This document shows positions 6,809 through 12,251 of a stretch of 16,913 nucleotides of DNA, piece after piece. Origin of the DNA: Bacillota bacterium (GTDB taxonomy: Bacteria > Bacillota > Clostridia > Christensenellales > SZUA-584); contig JAEZIW010000017.1 of the NCBI GenBank assembly GCA_023436525.1, positions 1 through 16,913 on the forward strand. The letters run 5' to 3'. The notes beneath the pieces are model-generated. The model searched no databases, was not told the DNA's origin, and saw only the letters and a list, made by a program, of their open reading frames with translations. Position 1 is the stretch's first letter, and every line of letters begins with the position of its first letter. Made by a program: the position numbers and the translations under genes.

Positions 6809-6915
6809 AAACGAATAATATGCCACCGGGCATGAGTGCGATTAGCATTCGTTTACACATCGTTAGGTCTTTGAAGATGTGTATACGGATGTTTATTTTT
6901 TAGGGGGAGATTTTT
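6809..6915 (+). promoter_or_regulatory. Structured 5' leader of the pnuC-like gene (unclassified)
   Basis: Three pairings are visible. AAACGAAT (6809-6816) pairs with ATTCGTTT (6847-6854). It encloses ATGCC (6820-6824) / GGCAT (6829-6833) with an ACCG loop. Next comes TACACATC (6854-6861) / GATGTGTA (6876-6883) with a 14-base loop. The ribosome binding site GGGGGAGA (6903-6910) follows 19 bases after the last helix. If transcription starts at 6812, the outer helix loses its first bases. Transporter genes of this family are sometimes riboswitch-controlled, but I cannot match this leader to a known class, so a regulatory role is inferred from structure only. Confidence 0.4.
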
Positions 6916-7614
6916 TTGGGCCAATTTAAAGCATTAATAAGTTACTTTTCAAAAAGCGAAATAACATTATGGTGTTGTTCTACCTTCTTAATCACCATAT
7001 CATTTTTCGTTTATAATCAAAATAGTTATCTAACTCTTGTGGCATCATTAGTGGGCGTAACATCACTCATATTTAATGCCAAAGGGAATCCAATCGGGCA
7101 GTTCCTAATGATTGTCTTTAGTTTGCTTTACGGTTTTATATCTCTGACTTTTGCCTATTATGGCGAAATGATAACGTATCTTGGAATGACATTGCCTATG
7201 GCTGTCGTTGCTTTAATAACATGGTTGAAAAATCCGTATAAAGGCAATAAAGCCGAGGTGCAAGTTAATCATATAAGCAAGAAAGAACTGATTTTAATGT
7301 TGATTCTTTCAGCAGCAGTCACCTGCGTATTCTACATCATATTGAATTTGTTCAATACAGCCAATATCATACCAAGCACCATATCGGTTACAACCAGTTT
7401 TATTGCTGTATATCTTACATTCAGAAGAAGCCCTTATTTTGCAATTGGTTACGCAGCTAATGATATCGTGTTGATCATTTTATGGGTTTTGGCAGCCATC
7501 GAGGACATTACATATCTTTCTGTTGTCGTTTGTTTTGTCGTATTCTTAGTGGTTGACCTATATGGGTTTATCAACTGGCGAAAAATAGGAAAAAGGCAAT
7601 CGGAGAACTTGTAA
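6916..7614 (+). CDS. PnuC-family nicotinamide riboside / vitamin-type transporter
   Basis: A 232-residue integral membrane protein with about seven hydrophobic segments, the size and topology of PnuC-type facilitators. The C-terminal half shows YAANDIVLIILWVLAA (about 177-192) and the closing VVDLYGFINWRKIGKRQ, which match the PnuC end signature of an Asn/Asp-rich helix and a Trp-containing helix before a basic tail. Relatives carry nicotinamide riboside, thiamine or riboflavin precursors; substrate is not decidable here. The start must be TTG 6916-6918: GGGGGAGA lies just upstream and the next in-frame ATG falls well inside the first membrane segments. The gene is clearly more AT-rich than its neighbours and stands alone, which suggests acquisition from another lineage. 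Confidence 0.8.
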   Translation: MGQFKALISYFSKSEITLWCCSTFLITISFFVYNQNSYLTLVASLVGVTSLIFNAKGNPIGQFLMIVFSLLYGFISLTFAYYGEMITYLGMTLPMAVVALITWLKNPYKGNKAEVQVNHISKKELILMLILSAAVTCVFYIILNLFNTANIIPSTISVTTSFIAVYLTFRRSPYFAIGYAANDIVLIILWVLAAIEDITYLSVVVCFVVFLVVDLYGFINWRKIGKRQSENL

Positions 7615-7660
7615 TAATAAAGTTTTAAGCGTCGCAAGGAGTTTTAAGACGACCTCAGTG

Positions 7661-7756
7661 TTTGGAGCGGGCGCAAGGGAATCGCTATGTTTGCCTGCCT
7701 GAACCCGCCGCTCGGCGGCAGGCTCACATTCGATTCCTCCGCCACATTGCCAAAAG
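7661..7756. repeat. tRNA-associated palindromic repeat, copy A
   Basis: The core at 7678-7737 (60 bp) is an imperfect palindrome. GGAATCG at one end matches CGATTCC at the other, with inner arms GCCTGCC / GGCAGGC and a CGCC/GGCG tip. The left flank TTTGGAGCGGG (7661-7671) and GGGAATCG equal the 3' end of the tRNA-Gly at 9208-9281 read in the same direction, except for a few changed bases between them. The right flank is TCC-CCACATT-CAAAA, shared with copy B. No coding sequence is present. Confidence 0.75.
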
Positions 7757-7843
7757 AAAAAGCCCCGCAAAAGGAGTGGTCACAAAAGAAAAATGACACA
7801 ACGGTCAGCGTATAAAAAAAGCGCATACAATAATGCCGTTATG

Positions 7844-7879
7844 CCGCTCTATATGCGGACTTATGCGTTATCTAACGCA
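7844..7879 (-). terminator. Tandem hairpins downstream of the membrane-protein gene
   Basis: TGCGTTA-TC-TAACGCA (7864-7879) is a perfect short hairpin 8 bp after the stop of the leftward gene. A second, CCGC/GCGG with a 7-base loop, lies at 7844-7858. On the minus strand a run of seven T bases follows further on (about 7814-7820). Together they may terminate the leftward transcript, but no hairpin abuts the T-run directly. Confidence 0.4.
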
Positions 7880-7886
7880 AACAATA

Positions 7887-8798
7887 TCATTTATGATTGT
7901 CTTGCTTCTGTTCGGCTATGCAGAAATAGATCGTACCGACGGCAAAGAGGATGCCAATTACCAAAAACCACAGATAGGTGGCATGAATGTTCAGGCTGAT
8001 AACGGCTGCTATACAGTAGGCATAAAGCGCAAGCCAAAACAGGAGCATCGGGATATCCCAACGCTTAGGCTCTGTGATTTTAATCTTTGACTTGATCGCT
8101 TTTTTAATGATCACAGCAAACATGACGAACCAAACGGCTAGAAACGCAGTACAGGCGAACCAGTCATTTGTTATGGAGTTGAGCAGCAGGCTTACAAGAC
8201 TGCCGGCAGCGGTGATCACAATACCGCCGAAGGCAACAAAAAACATACCCAGTGTTTGTTTCTTAAAATCGGTTTCTCTGGTCTTTTCACGAACCCTTAA
8301 TGTCAGGAACACGACTGCGGGAGTTTCAATCATGTAACCTAAAAAGTTCACCCAAATGACGCTCATAAAGGATTGATTGCTTATAGCCAGCGTCACAGAA
8401 CTTCCCGCCCACGTCCAGAATCCGCCGTCAAGCCGGATAGCGACCACATCGAGCAGTATATCCATAGTCACTACGAACATTCCCGCAATCAATCCGGTCA
8501 GGAGCTTTCCGCACCCAAATTTCTTAGCCAGCTTAATGGCGTATACCGTAAGGCCGCCCCACATCAATCCTCCGAAAACGGGGAACTGATGGGGAGCCTT
8601 TCCCAGTGACAGCCAAAAATCGTTACTATAAAAATAAATGTCTGTTACGCTGACAGCCAAAAGCTCCATGGCGAAGCCCACCAATGCCGCCGCACCGAAG
8701 GTGAATAACGAATTGTAGTCCTTCTTTCGGAAGGTATCGATAAGTAAAATCGCGACGATAATGTAGCAAATAAGCTCAAATGTATTCAGCCAGTTCAT
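7887..8798 (-). CDS. Polytopic membrane protein resembling the carotenoid-biosynthesis (CruF/DUF422) family
   Basis: A 303-residue protein with about eight hydrophobic helices and a short charged C-terminus (AEQKQDNHK). The only family-like signature I see is DILLDVVAIRLDGGFWTWAG around residues 113-132. It resembles the LDPVAVRLGLWxW block of CruF/DUF422 membrane enzymes, which act on carotenoid end groups. The upstream FGGLMWGGLTVYA segment (about 75-87) fits the same family. No other carotenoid gene is in the window, so the enzyme reaction is not supported by context. AAGGTGAT precedes the ATG at 8798. The gene is isolated, with its own promoter, between two copies of a repeat related to the tRNA-Gly 3' end. 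Confidence 0.55.
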   Translation of the reverse strand: MNWLNTFELICYIIVAILLIDTFRKKDYNSLFTFGAAALVGFAMELLAVSVTDIYFYSNDFWLSLGKAPHQFPVFGGLMWGGLTVYAIKLAKKFGCGKLLTGLIAGMFVVTMDILLDVVAIRLDGGFWTWAGSSVTLAISNQSFMSVIWVNFLGYMIETPAVVFLTLRVREKTRETDFKKQTLGMFFVAFGGIVITAAGSLVSLLLNSITNDWFACTAFLAVWFVMFAVIIKKAIKSKIKITEPKRWDIPMLLFWLALYAYCIAAVISLNIHATYLWFLVIGILFAVGTIYFCIAEQKQDNHK

Positions 8799-8860
8799 GG
8801 CATCACCTTTATGCTTTCTGGTTATAAAATGAAATACGATGTTTTTTAATTAACGGGTCG

Positions 8861-8889
8861 ATTCTATCATAATTATGAAAGCGATTCAA
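8861..8889 (-). promoter_or_regulatory. Promoter of the CruF-like membrane-protein gene
   Basis: Read on the minus strand there is TTGAAT (8884-8889), a 17-bp spacer and TAGAAT (8861-8866). The predicted start near 8854 leaves a leader of about 55 bases. Confidence 0.6.
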
Positions 8890-8897
8890 CCAACCGC

Positions 8898-8920
8898 AGC
8901 GCCCCTCGTCTGGCGGCGCT
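8898..8920. other. GC-rich hairpin upstream of the membrane-protein promoter
   Basis: AGCGCC (8898-8903) / GGCGCT (8915-8920) with an 11-base loop, followed on the plus strand by TTTAGATT. It could be a degenerate terminator; no gene ends close by on the plus strand. Confidence 0.3.
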
Positions 8921-8963
8921 TTAGATTATTGCATTGGGGCGGTTTAAGCTTGCATGCAGGTAT

Positions 8964-9004
8964 AAAAAACGGTATAGCCTCTAATCATGACTACGCCGTT
9001 TTTT
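8964..9004. terminator. Long A/T-tailed hairpin, possible bidirectional terminator
   Basis: AAAAAACGG (8964-8972) pairs with CCGTTTTTT (8996-9004). TAG/CTA pairing continues the stem after a two-base mismatch. The T-run on either strand gives terminator form. It lies between the tRNA/repeat cluster and the leftward membrane gene and could stop transcripts passing leftward from the tRNA. Confidence 0.5.
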
Positions 9005-9028
9005 AAAGATTGCAATCCCTGTTAGGCT

Positions 9029-9050
9029 GCCCCACAAGGGGGCCATTTCT
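9029..9050. other. GCCCC/GGGGC hairpin beside repeat copy B
   Basis: GCCCC (9029-9033) / GGGGC (9039-9043) with a 5-base loop, followed by CATTTCTTTT. It borders the tRNA-3'-like left end of repeat copy B, just as the true tRNA-Gly terminator borders the real 3' end. It may therefore be the relic terminator of a duplicated tRNA end. Confidence 0.35.
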
Positions 9051-9169
9051 TTTGGAGCGGGTGATGGGAATCGCTCCGCTTCCTTAAGGTCGCTATCACG
9101 CCATGTTCGCCTGCCTGGATCCGCCATCTGGCGGCGGCAGGCTCACGTTCGATTCCTCCACCACATTAC
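9050..9169. repeat. tRNA-associated palindromic repeat, copy B
   Basis: The left 24 bp (9050-9073) are identical to 9205-9228, which is the 3' end of tRNA-Gly plus the bases beyond its CCA. The palindromic core runs 9067-9156 (90 bp) with the same ends (GGAATCG / CGATTCC) and arms as copy A, but it carries a 27-bp extra segment (about 9076-9102) in one arm. The right flank again reads TCC-CCACATT-CAAAA. Same orientation as copy A. Confidence 0.75.
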
Positions 9170-9208
9170 AAAACAAAAGGACAGGGACAAGCCCCATCCT
9201 TTTGTTTT
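9170..9208. terminator. Terminator of tRNA-Gly (bidirectional form)
   Basis: AAAACAAAAGGA (9170-9181) and TCCTTTTGTTTT (9197-9208) are perfect 12-bp inverted repeats, with an inner GGG/CCC. On the minus strand the structure starts within the tRNA CCA region and ends in TTTTGTTTT, so it would terminate tRNA transcription. Confidence 0.75.
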
Positions 9209-9281
9209 GGAGCGGGTGATGGGAATCGAACCCACGTAGCCAGCTTGGGAAGCTGGAGCTCTGCCATTGAGCTACACCCGC
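9208..9281 (-). tRNA. tRNA-Gly (anticodon CCC), CCA encoded
   Basis: A 74-base cloverleaf can be folded by eye on the minus strand. The acceptor is GCGGGTG/CACCCGC, the D arm GCTC-AATGGCA-GAGC, and the anticodon arm CCAGC-TTCCCAA-GCTGG with anticodon CCC. The variable loop has four bases, the T arm is GTGGG-TTCGATT-CCCAT with one G-T pair at its base, the discriminator is T, and the terminal CCA is encoded. The CCC anticodon reads GGG codons. A promoter lies just upstream (9295-9323) and a long-stem terminator just downstream. Its 3' end is the source of the direct repeats at 9050 and 7661. Confidence 0.95.
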
Positions 9282-9294
9282 TTGAACGAAAGCT

Positions 9295-9323
9295 ATTATA
9301 ACACAGCTTTATTTTTTTGCCTA
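9295..9323 (-). promoter_or_regulatory. Promoter of tRNA-Gly
   Basis: Read on the minus strand there is TAGGCA (9318-9323), a 17-bp A-rich spacer and a perfect TATAAT (9295-9300). The predicted start is about 7 bases before the mature 5' end at 9281. Confidence 0.75.
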
Positions 9324-9488
9324 TCCCCAAATTGAATAAAACAAGAGGTTAAAGAAGCGGGAAGAAAGCCATTGTCATCGGTGCATGCATGTTTTTTTGC
9401 TGTGCAGTATCAGCAGATTCACACCTATTTTGGCGGCTGCATAGTTTATTGCAGAAGATCTATCGGACGACAGAAAGGAAGTTATTGT

Positions 9489-10382
9489 ATGATGCACAAA
9501 AACAGAAAACTGCTGATTGATGGGTTTGAATTTGAACTGACAGGTTTTTTTGTGGAAAATGGGCTAACGACGGTAACGGTCAATGTATCGGGCAATGGTG
9601 AGAGCCTCTCAGATTTAAAAGGCTGGGTGCTCGAATTTTGCGCACAGACACCGGAGATTTTTACAGACGCGGAGATCGTTTCTTGTGAGAAAAGGCGGCG
9701 ACAGGGCGCGTGGGGGCCTGCAGCGGCGGCCAAAACTTCTTTTGAGCTTTATGGCGATATCGGCATTAACGGTGTGGCCATAGGCGACTGGATCGGGCGG
9801 TATCTTGATGATCCGGATGTGGAGTATCGTATTGTGCTGGATAAGGAGCTTGAATTTGAGCCGTTCGGTGTGGCGCTTATATACGCAGACCGTACGAGGG
9901 TATCCGATGATAAGATCAGTATAATAACCGAGCCGCAGAGCAAGATTTGGGCCACGCCGGTGGAGAAATGCTATTGCTTATATATCGTGGTGCCCGACGG
10001 GTATAAGCCGGTGAATGTTTGCAAAGCCAACATTTCCATCACCAAGCGCATGGTATACATAACGCATGAGCAAAACGACGACCTCGAGAGATGTGAAAAA
10101 CCGATGAAAGCGCAGGTGCTCGGCGCGGTGAGGGTGGTGGCCTGTGTGCCGCTGAAAAGCGCGCAAGCCTGCGGCGACGAGGTGCAGGTTGGTGCGTGCG
10201 ATTGTTTTGAGGTGTGTGAGACCATCGGTTACGCCGATGAAGGCTCGCTGTTTGATATGCGCGACATCGTTATATGCCCCAAGCCCAAAAGCCTTGACTT
10301 CACGCTGCTTAACGCGCATTGCGGCAAATCGGTATACCGGCTGGATGGGAAATTCGTGATTGACTGCAAGCATTGTGAATAA
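9489..10382 (+). CDS. Cysteine-rich protein of unknown function
   Basis: I do not recognise this 297-residue protein. It has no signal peptide and no membrane segment. The N-terminal part (LIDGFEFELTGFFVENGLTTVTVNVSG) reads as beta strands. The C-terminal third is rich in cysteine: CYCLY, GACDCFEVCETIG, NAHCGKS and the terminal DCKHCE, arrangements that could bind metal or form redox pairs. Start choice: AAAGGAAG (9474-9481) stands just before a tandem ATG at 9489/9492. A longer reading to TTG 9372 adds 39 residues without a ribosome binding site and with odd composition, so I reject it. The gene stands alone between tRNA-Gly and a convergent HD-GYP gene, with which it shares a bidirectional terminator. 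Confidence 0.75.
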   Translation: MMHKNRKLLIDGFEFELTGFFVENGLTTVTVNVSGNGESLSDLKGWVLEFCAQTPEIFTDAEIVSCEKRRRQGAWGPAAAAKTSFELYGDIGINGVAIGDWIGRYLDDPDVEYRIVLDKELEFEPFGVALIYADRTRVSDDKISIITEPQSKIWATPVEKCYCLYIVVPDGYKPVNVCKANISITKRMVYITHEQNDDLERCEKPMKAQVLGAVRVVACVPLKSAQACGDEVQVGACDCFEVCETIGYADEGSLFDMRDIVICPKPKSLDFTLLNAHCGKSVYRLDGKFVIDCKHCE

Positions 10383-10415
10383 AAAATACCCGGTGTCCGC
10401 AGATCCTCGGGTACT
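10379..10415. terminator. Bidirectional terminator between convergent genes
   Basis: TACCCG (10387-10392) pairs with CGGGTA (10408-10413). On the minus strand the stem is followed by TTTTTT, a good Rho-independent terminator for the HD-GYP gene. On the plus strand only CTTTAG follows, so it is weaker in that direction. Confidence 0.75.
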
Positions 10416-11525
10416 TTAGCCGGCTTCTTCGTTTGCGCTCGCTTCCGACAACGGTGAGATGCCGGTAATTGTGACGCTCAGGCTGCTCATATCGGTGAGC
10501 AGATTCATTTCGTATGGGGCAACACGCTTGCCTCTCTCCGATAAAATTCTGACGGATGGACGAAGGCCGAATCCTTCATAATTCTCAATGATAATTCCGG
10601 TGCAGCCGTTGCTGAGCTGAACGACGGTGCCGAGTGGATACGGCGCGACTTTCATAGAAAAGAGTCGTGCGATATCCGGATCAAAATGGATACCGCTGTT
10701 GCCCATGATATGCTCCATCGCATCAGACGGCAGCAATGCTTTTCGGTACGGGCGGTCGCTCACCAACGCATCGAAAACATCCGCAACCGCGATAATACGC
10801 CCGAACAACGATATTTCCGCGTCCTTCAATCCCTTGGGATAACCGGTGCCGTCGTAACGCTCGTGGTGGTGCAGCACGCCCAGAGACGCTTTAACAGGAA
10901 CATCGGACATACTGCGCATGTATGAATAACCAAGCTCGGCGTGCCTTTGCACATCCCATAGCTCCTGTTCGGAAAATTGGCCCGGTTTGTTGATGGTATT
11001 TTTATCAAGAAAAACCTTCCCGAGGTCGTGAAGCAGTGAGGCAAGCCCCAGCGAAAATAAATCTTTCGGGTTCATGCCGATGGCGACGCCGATAACGGTG
11101 GATAATACGGCCACATTGACCGAGTGATAGTATGTATACTCGTCGAAAACCTTCAAATCAACCATGTTGACCATGAGATTGCGATTATTCAAAATGTCCG
11201 CCATGATCTGTTCCACGATCTGTTTGGCCTGATCAACGGCAGCGGCTTTGGCGGTTGCATTATCGTTAACGGAATGGACGAGGATCTTCTTAACACCCTG
11301 CACCGCTTTGTTTCTCACTTCGTCGCTGACGACGTTTTGAATCTCAATATCTGCGGAAATGCTGTCGTCAATATAAACGCCATTGATGCCAAGCATATGA
11401 AGCCGCTCAATATACAGCGGAATCACTTCTTTTCCTGCGATGAGAAGCATTTCACCGGAAGCATTGTATATAGATTTTCCGAGTATCATACCGTTGCGGA
11501 TGCATCCGGTGGGAACAAACCTCAT
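10416..11525 (-). CDS. HD-GYP domain protein, probable cyclic-di-GMP phosphodiesterase
   Basis: A 369-residue cytosolic protein. The HD-GYP domain spans about residues 130-280. Visible are H134 in YYHSVNVA, the metal-binding H166-D167 in LLHDLGK, and HHERYDGTGYP at 220-230 (the GYP loop), followed by IIAVADVFDALVSDRPYRKA. This domain hydrolyses c-di-GMP, and in some proteins other cyclic dinucleotides. The N-terminal 80 residues (FVPTGCIRNGMILGKSIYN...GVYIDDS) resemble the small beta domain often placed before HD-GYP in clostridial proteins. No receiver or membrane sensor is present. The start is set at ATG 11525 by GGAGG five bases upstream; a reading from 11567 would place that site inside the coding sequence. 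No GGDEF partner is in the window. Confidence 0.88.
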   Translation of the reverse strand: MRFVPTGCIRNGMILGKSIYNASGEMLLIAGKEVIPLYIERLHMLGINGVYIDDSISADIEIQNVVSDEVRNKAVQGVKKILVHSVNDNATAKAAAVDQAKQIVEQIMADILNNRNLMVNMVDLKVFDEYTYYHSVNVAVLSTVIGVAIGMNPKDLFSLGLASLLHDLGKVFLDKNTINKPGQFSEQELWDVQRHAELGYSYMRSMSDVPVKASLGVLHHHERYDGTGYPKGLKDAEISLFGRIIAVADVFDALVSDRPYRKALLPSDAMEHIMGNSGIHFDPDIARLFSMKVAPYPLGTVVQLSNGCTGIIIENYEGFGLRPSVRILSERGKRVAPYEMNLLTDMSSLSVTITGISPLSEASANEEAG

Positions 11526-11737
11526 TATATCCTCCGTCCCATAGATATAAAGCATATATACCCTCATAAACTTTAAGTGAAGCGGAAAAATTGAGAAATT
11601 TCGCGTATATAGCTGAAAAGTGAGCGGATTTTGGCTGTAACATATCCAAAAAAGCGCGATTAAATGAATATGAATGATTATTTAGAAAATAGAAACAGTT
11701 AAAAAAGTCGGGCGGATGAAATCAAATGCAAGCTTTC

Positions 11738-11821
11738 TCATATGGATAAGTCATCTAAAACGTCGTACGACTCGTCATAATACGTCTGATGTGGATGGTC
11801 AGGATATCTTGTGCCTTCCAT
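11738..11821 (-). CDS. Doubtful 27-residue ORF or gene remnant
   Basis: ATG at 11821 opens a 27-codon frame rich in Tyr, Asp and His (GTRYPDHPHQTYYDESYDV), ending at TGA 11738. The composition is more protein-like than random translations nearby and looks like the acidic C-terminus of a larger protein, but a stop lies in frame eight codons upstream of the ATG and there is no good ribosome binding site. A decayed gene end is as likely as a small gene. Confidence 0.25.
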   Translation of the reverse strand: MEGTRYPDHPHQTYYDESYDVLDDLSI

Positions 11822-11862
11822 CAATGTCGTCAGCACTTTAACTTATTAACAGGAGGAGGCAA

Positions 11863-11913
11863 TTGAAAAAAGGCGGTGAGATGAAACGCTGCACTGCTTT
11901 ACGTATATCATAA
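11863..11913 (+). CDS. Doubtful 16-residue ORF with strong ribosome binding site
   Basis: AGGAGGAGG at 11851-11859 is an unusually strong Shine-Dalgarno sequence in a stretch with no annotated gene. A TTG at 11863 would start a 16-residue basic peptide (MKKGGEMKRCTALRIS). An internal ATG at 11881 with GGTGAG before it would give a 10-residue form. No clear promoter or terminator is attached, so expression is unproven. Confidence 0.25.
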   Translation: MKKGGEMKRCTALRIS

Positions 11914-11956
11914 CCAACATCGATTTATACTATGCACTTCCAAGTTTGAAGTCAAC

Positions 11957-11985
11957 AAAAAAAGGCCTCTGAAGGAGACCTTTTT
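11957..11985. terminator. Rho-independent terminator of the ferredoxin gene
   Basis: On the minus strand AAAAAGGTCTC-CTTCA-GAGGCCTTTTTTT forms a strong hairpin with one G-T pair and a run of seven T bases. It begins 12 bp after the ferredoxin stop. The structure also has a shorter T-run on the plus strand. Confidence 0.9.
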
Positions 11986-11997
11986 CTTTGCTTGTTT

Positions 11998-12168
11998 TCA
12001 GCCTTGCTCAATCGCTTCGCTGGGGCATGTGTCGGAGCAGGCGCCGCAGTCTATGCAAAGGTCGGCATCGATCACGTACTTGCCGTCACCCTCAGAGATT
12101 GCTTCCACAGGGCATTCGCTTTCGCAAGCACCGCAAGAAACACACGCATCGGTAATCACATAAGCCAT
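11998..12168 (-). CDS. 2[4Fe-4S] ferredoxin, clostridial type
   Basis: A 56-residue protein starting MAYVITDACVSCGACESECP. It has two CxxCxxCxxxCP motifs: C9, C12, C15 and C19 followed by P20; and C38, C41, C44 and C48 followed by P49. This is the compact dicluster ferredoxin of anaerobic Bacillota, a low-potential one-electron carrier for enzymes such as pyruvate:ferredoxin oxidoreductase and hydrogenase. Length and cysteine spacing are exactly typical, with no insert between the motifs. GGAGG lies nine bases before the ATG. Promoter and terminator are private, so it is a monocistronic gene between the HD-GYP gene and the ricT operon. Confidence 0.96.
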   Translation of the reverse strand: MAYVITDACVSCGACESECPVEAISEGDGKYVIDADLCIDCGACSDTCPSEAIEQG

Positions 12169-12201
12169 AATTATAAACCTCCAAAGATTATAGTCACGCT
12201 T

Positions 12202-12230
12202 ATTGTAATCACCTCTTTGAAAAAATGCAA
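12202..12230 (-). promoter_or_regulatory. Promoter of the ferredoxin gene
   Basis: Read on the minus strand there is TTGCAT (12225-12230), a 17-bp spacer and TACAAT (12202-12207), giving a short leader of about 27 bases. A perfect TATAAT at 12187-12192 lies slightly downstream but has no good -35 partner. Confidence 0.6.
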
Positions 12231-12251
12231 GGATGTATTGTGTAATTAACT

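Larger units (their letters stand above)
11526..11956. other. Intergenic stretch, mostly without recognisable genes
   Basis: About 430 bp between the HD-GYP start and the ferredoxin terminator. I see no RNA gene or convincing protein gene. It contains two doubtful short ORFs on opposite strands (11738-11821 and 11863-11913) and a perfect 10-bp palindrome GTCGTACGAC at 11762-11771. AT-rich sequence lies upstream of the HD-GYP gene, with only a poor promoter candidate. Confidence 0.6.

Noticed and set aside
6809..6915. Assignment of the pnuC leader to a named riboswitch class (TPP, preQ1, NAD+, THF)
   Set aside because: I could not find the conserved sequence cores I know for these classes; only generic helices are visible.
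7621..7660. Short direct repeat AGTTTTAAG (two copies about 19 bp apart) after pnuC as a CRISPR or iteron array
   Set aside because: Only two short copies without regular spacers; too little to support any array.
9372..9488. 39-residue N-terminal extension of the cysteine-rich protein from a TTG
   Set aside because: No ribosome binding site before 9372, odd composition, and AAAGGAAG directly before ATG 9489 fits the shorter form.
11526..11567. 14-residue longer start of the HD-GYP protein
   Set aside because: GGAGG lies five bases before the ATG at 11525; the longer form would place it inside the gene and has no site of its own.
11762..11771. Perfect palindrome GTCGTACGAC as an operator
   Set aside because: Ten bases, single occurrence seen, no promoter beside it; chance cannot be excluded.
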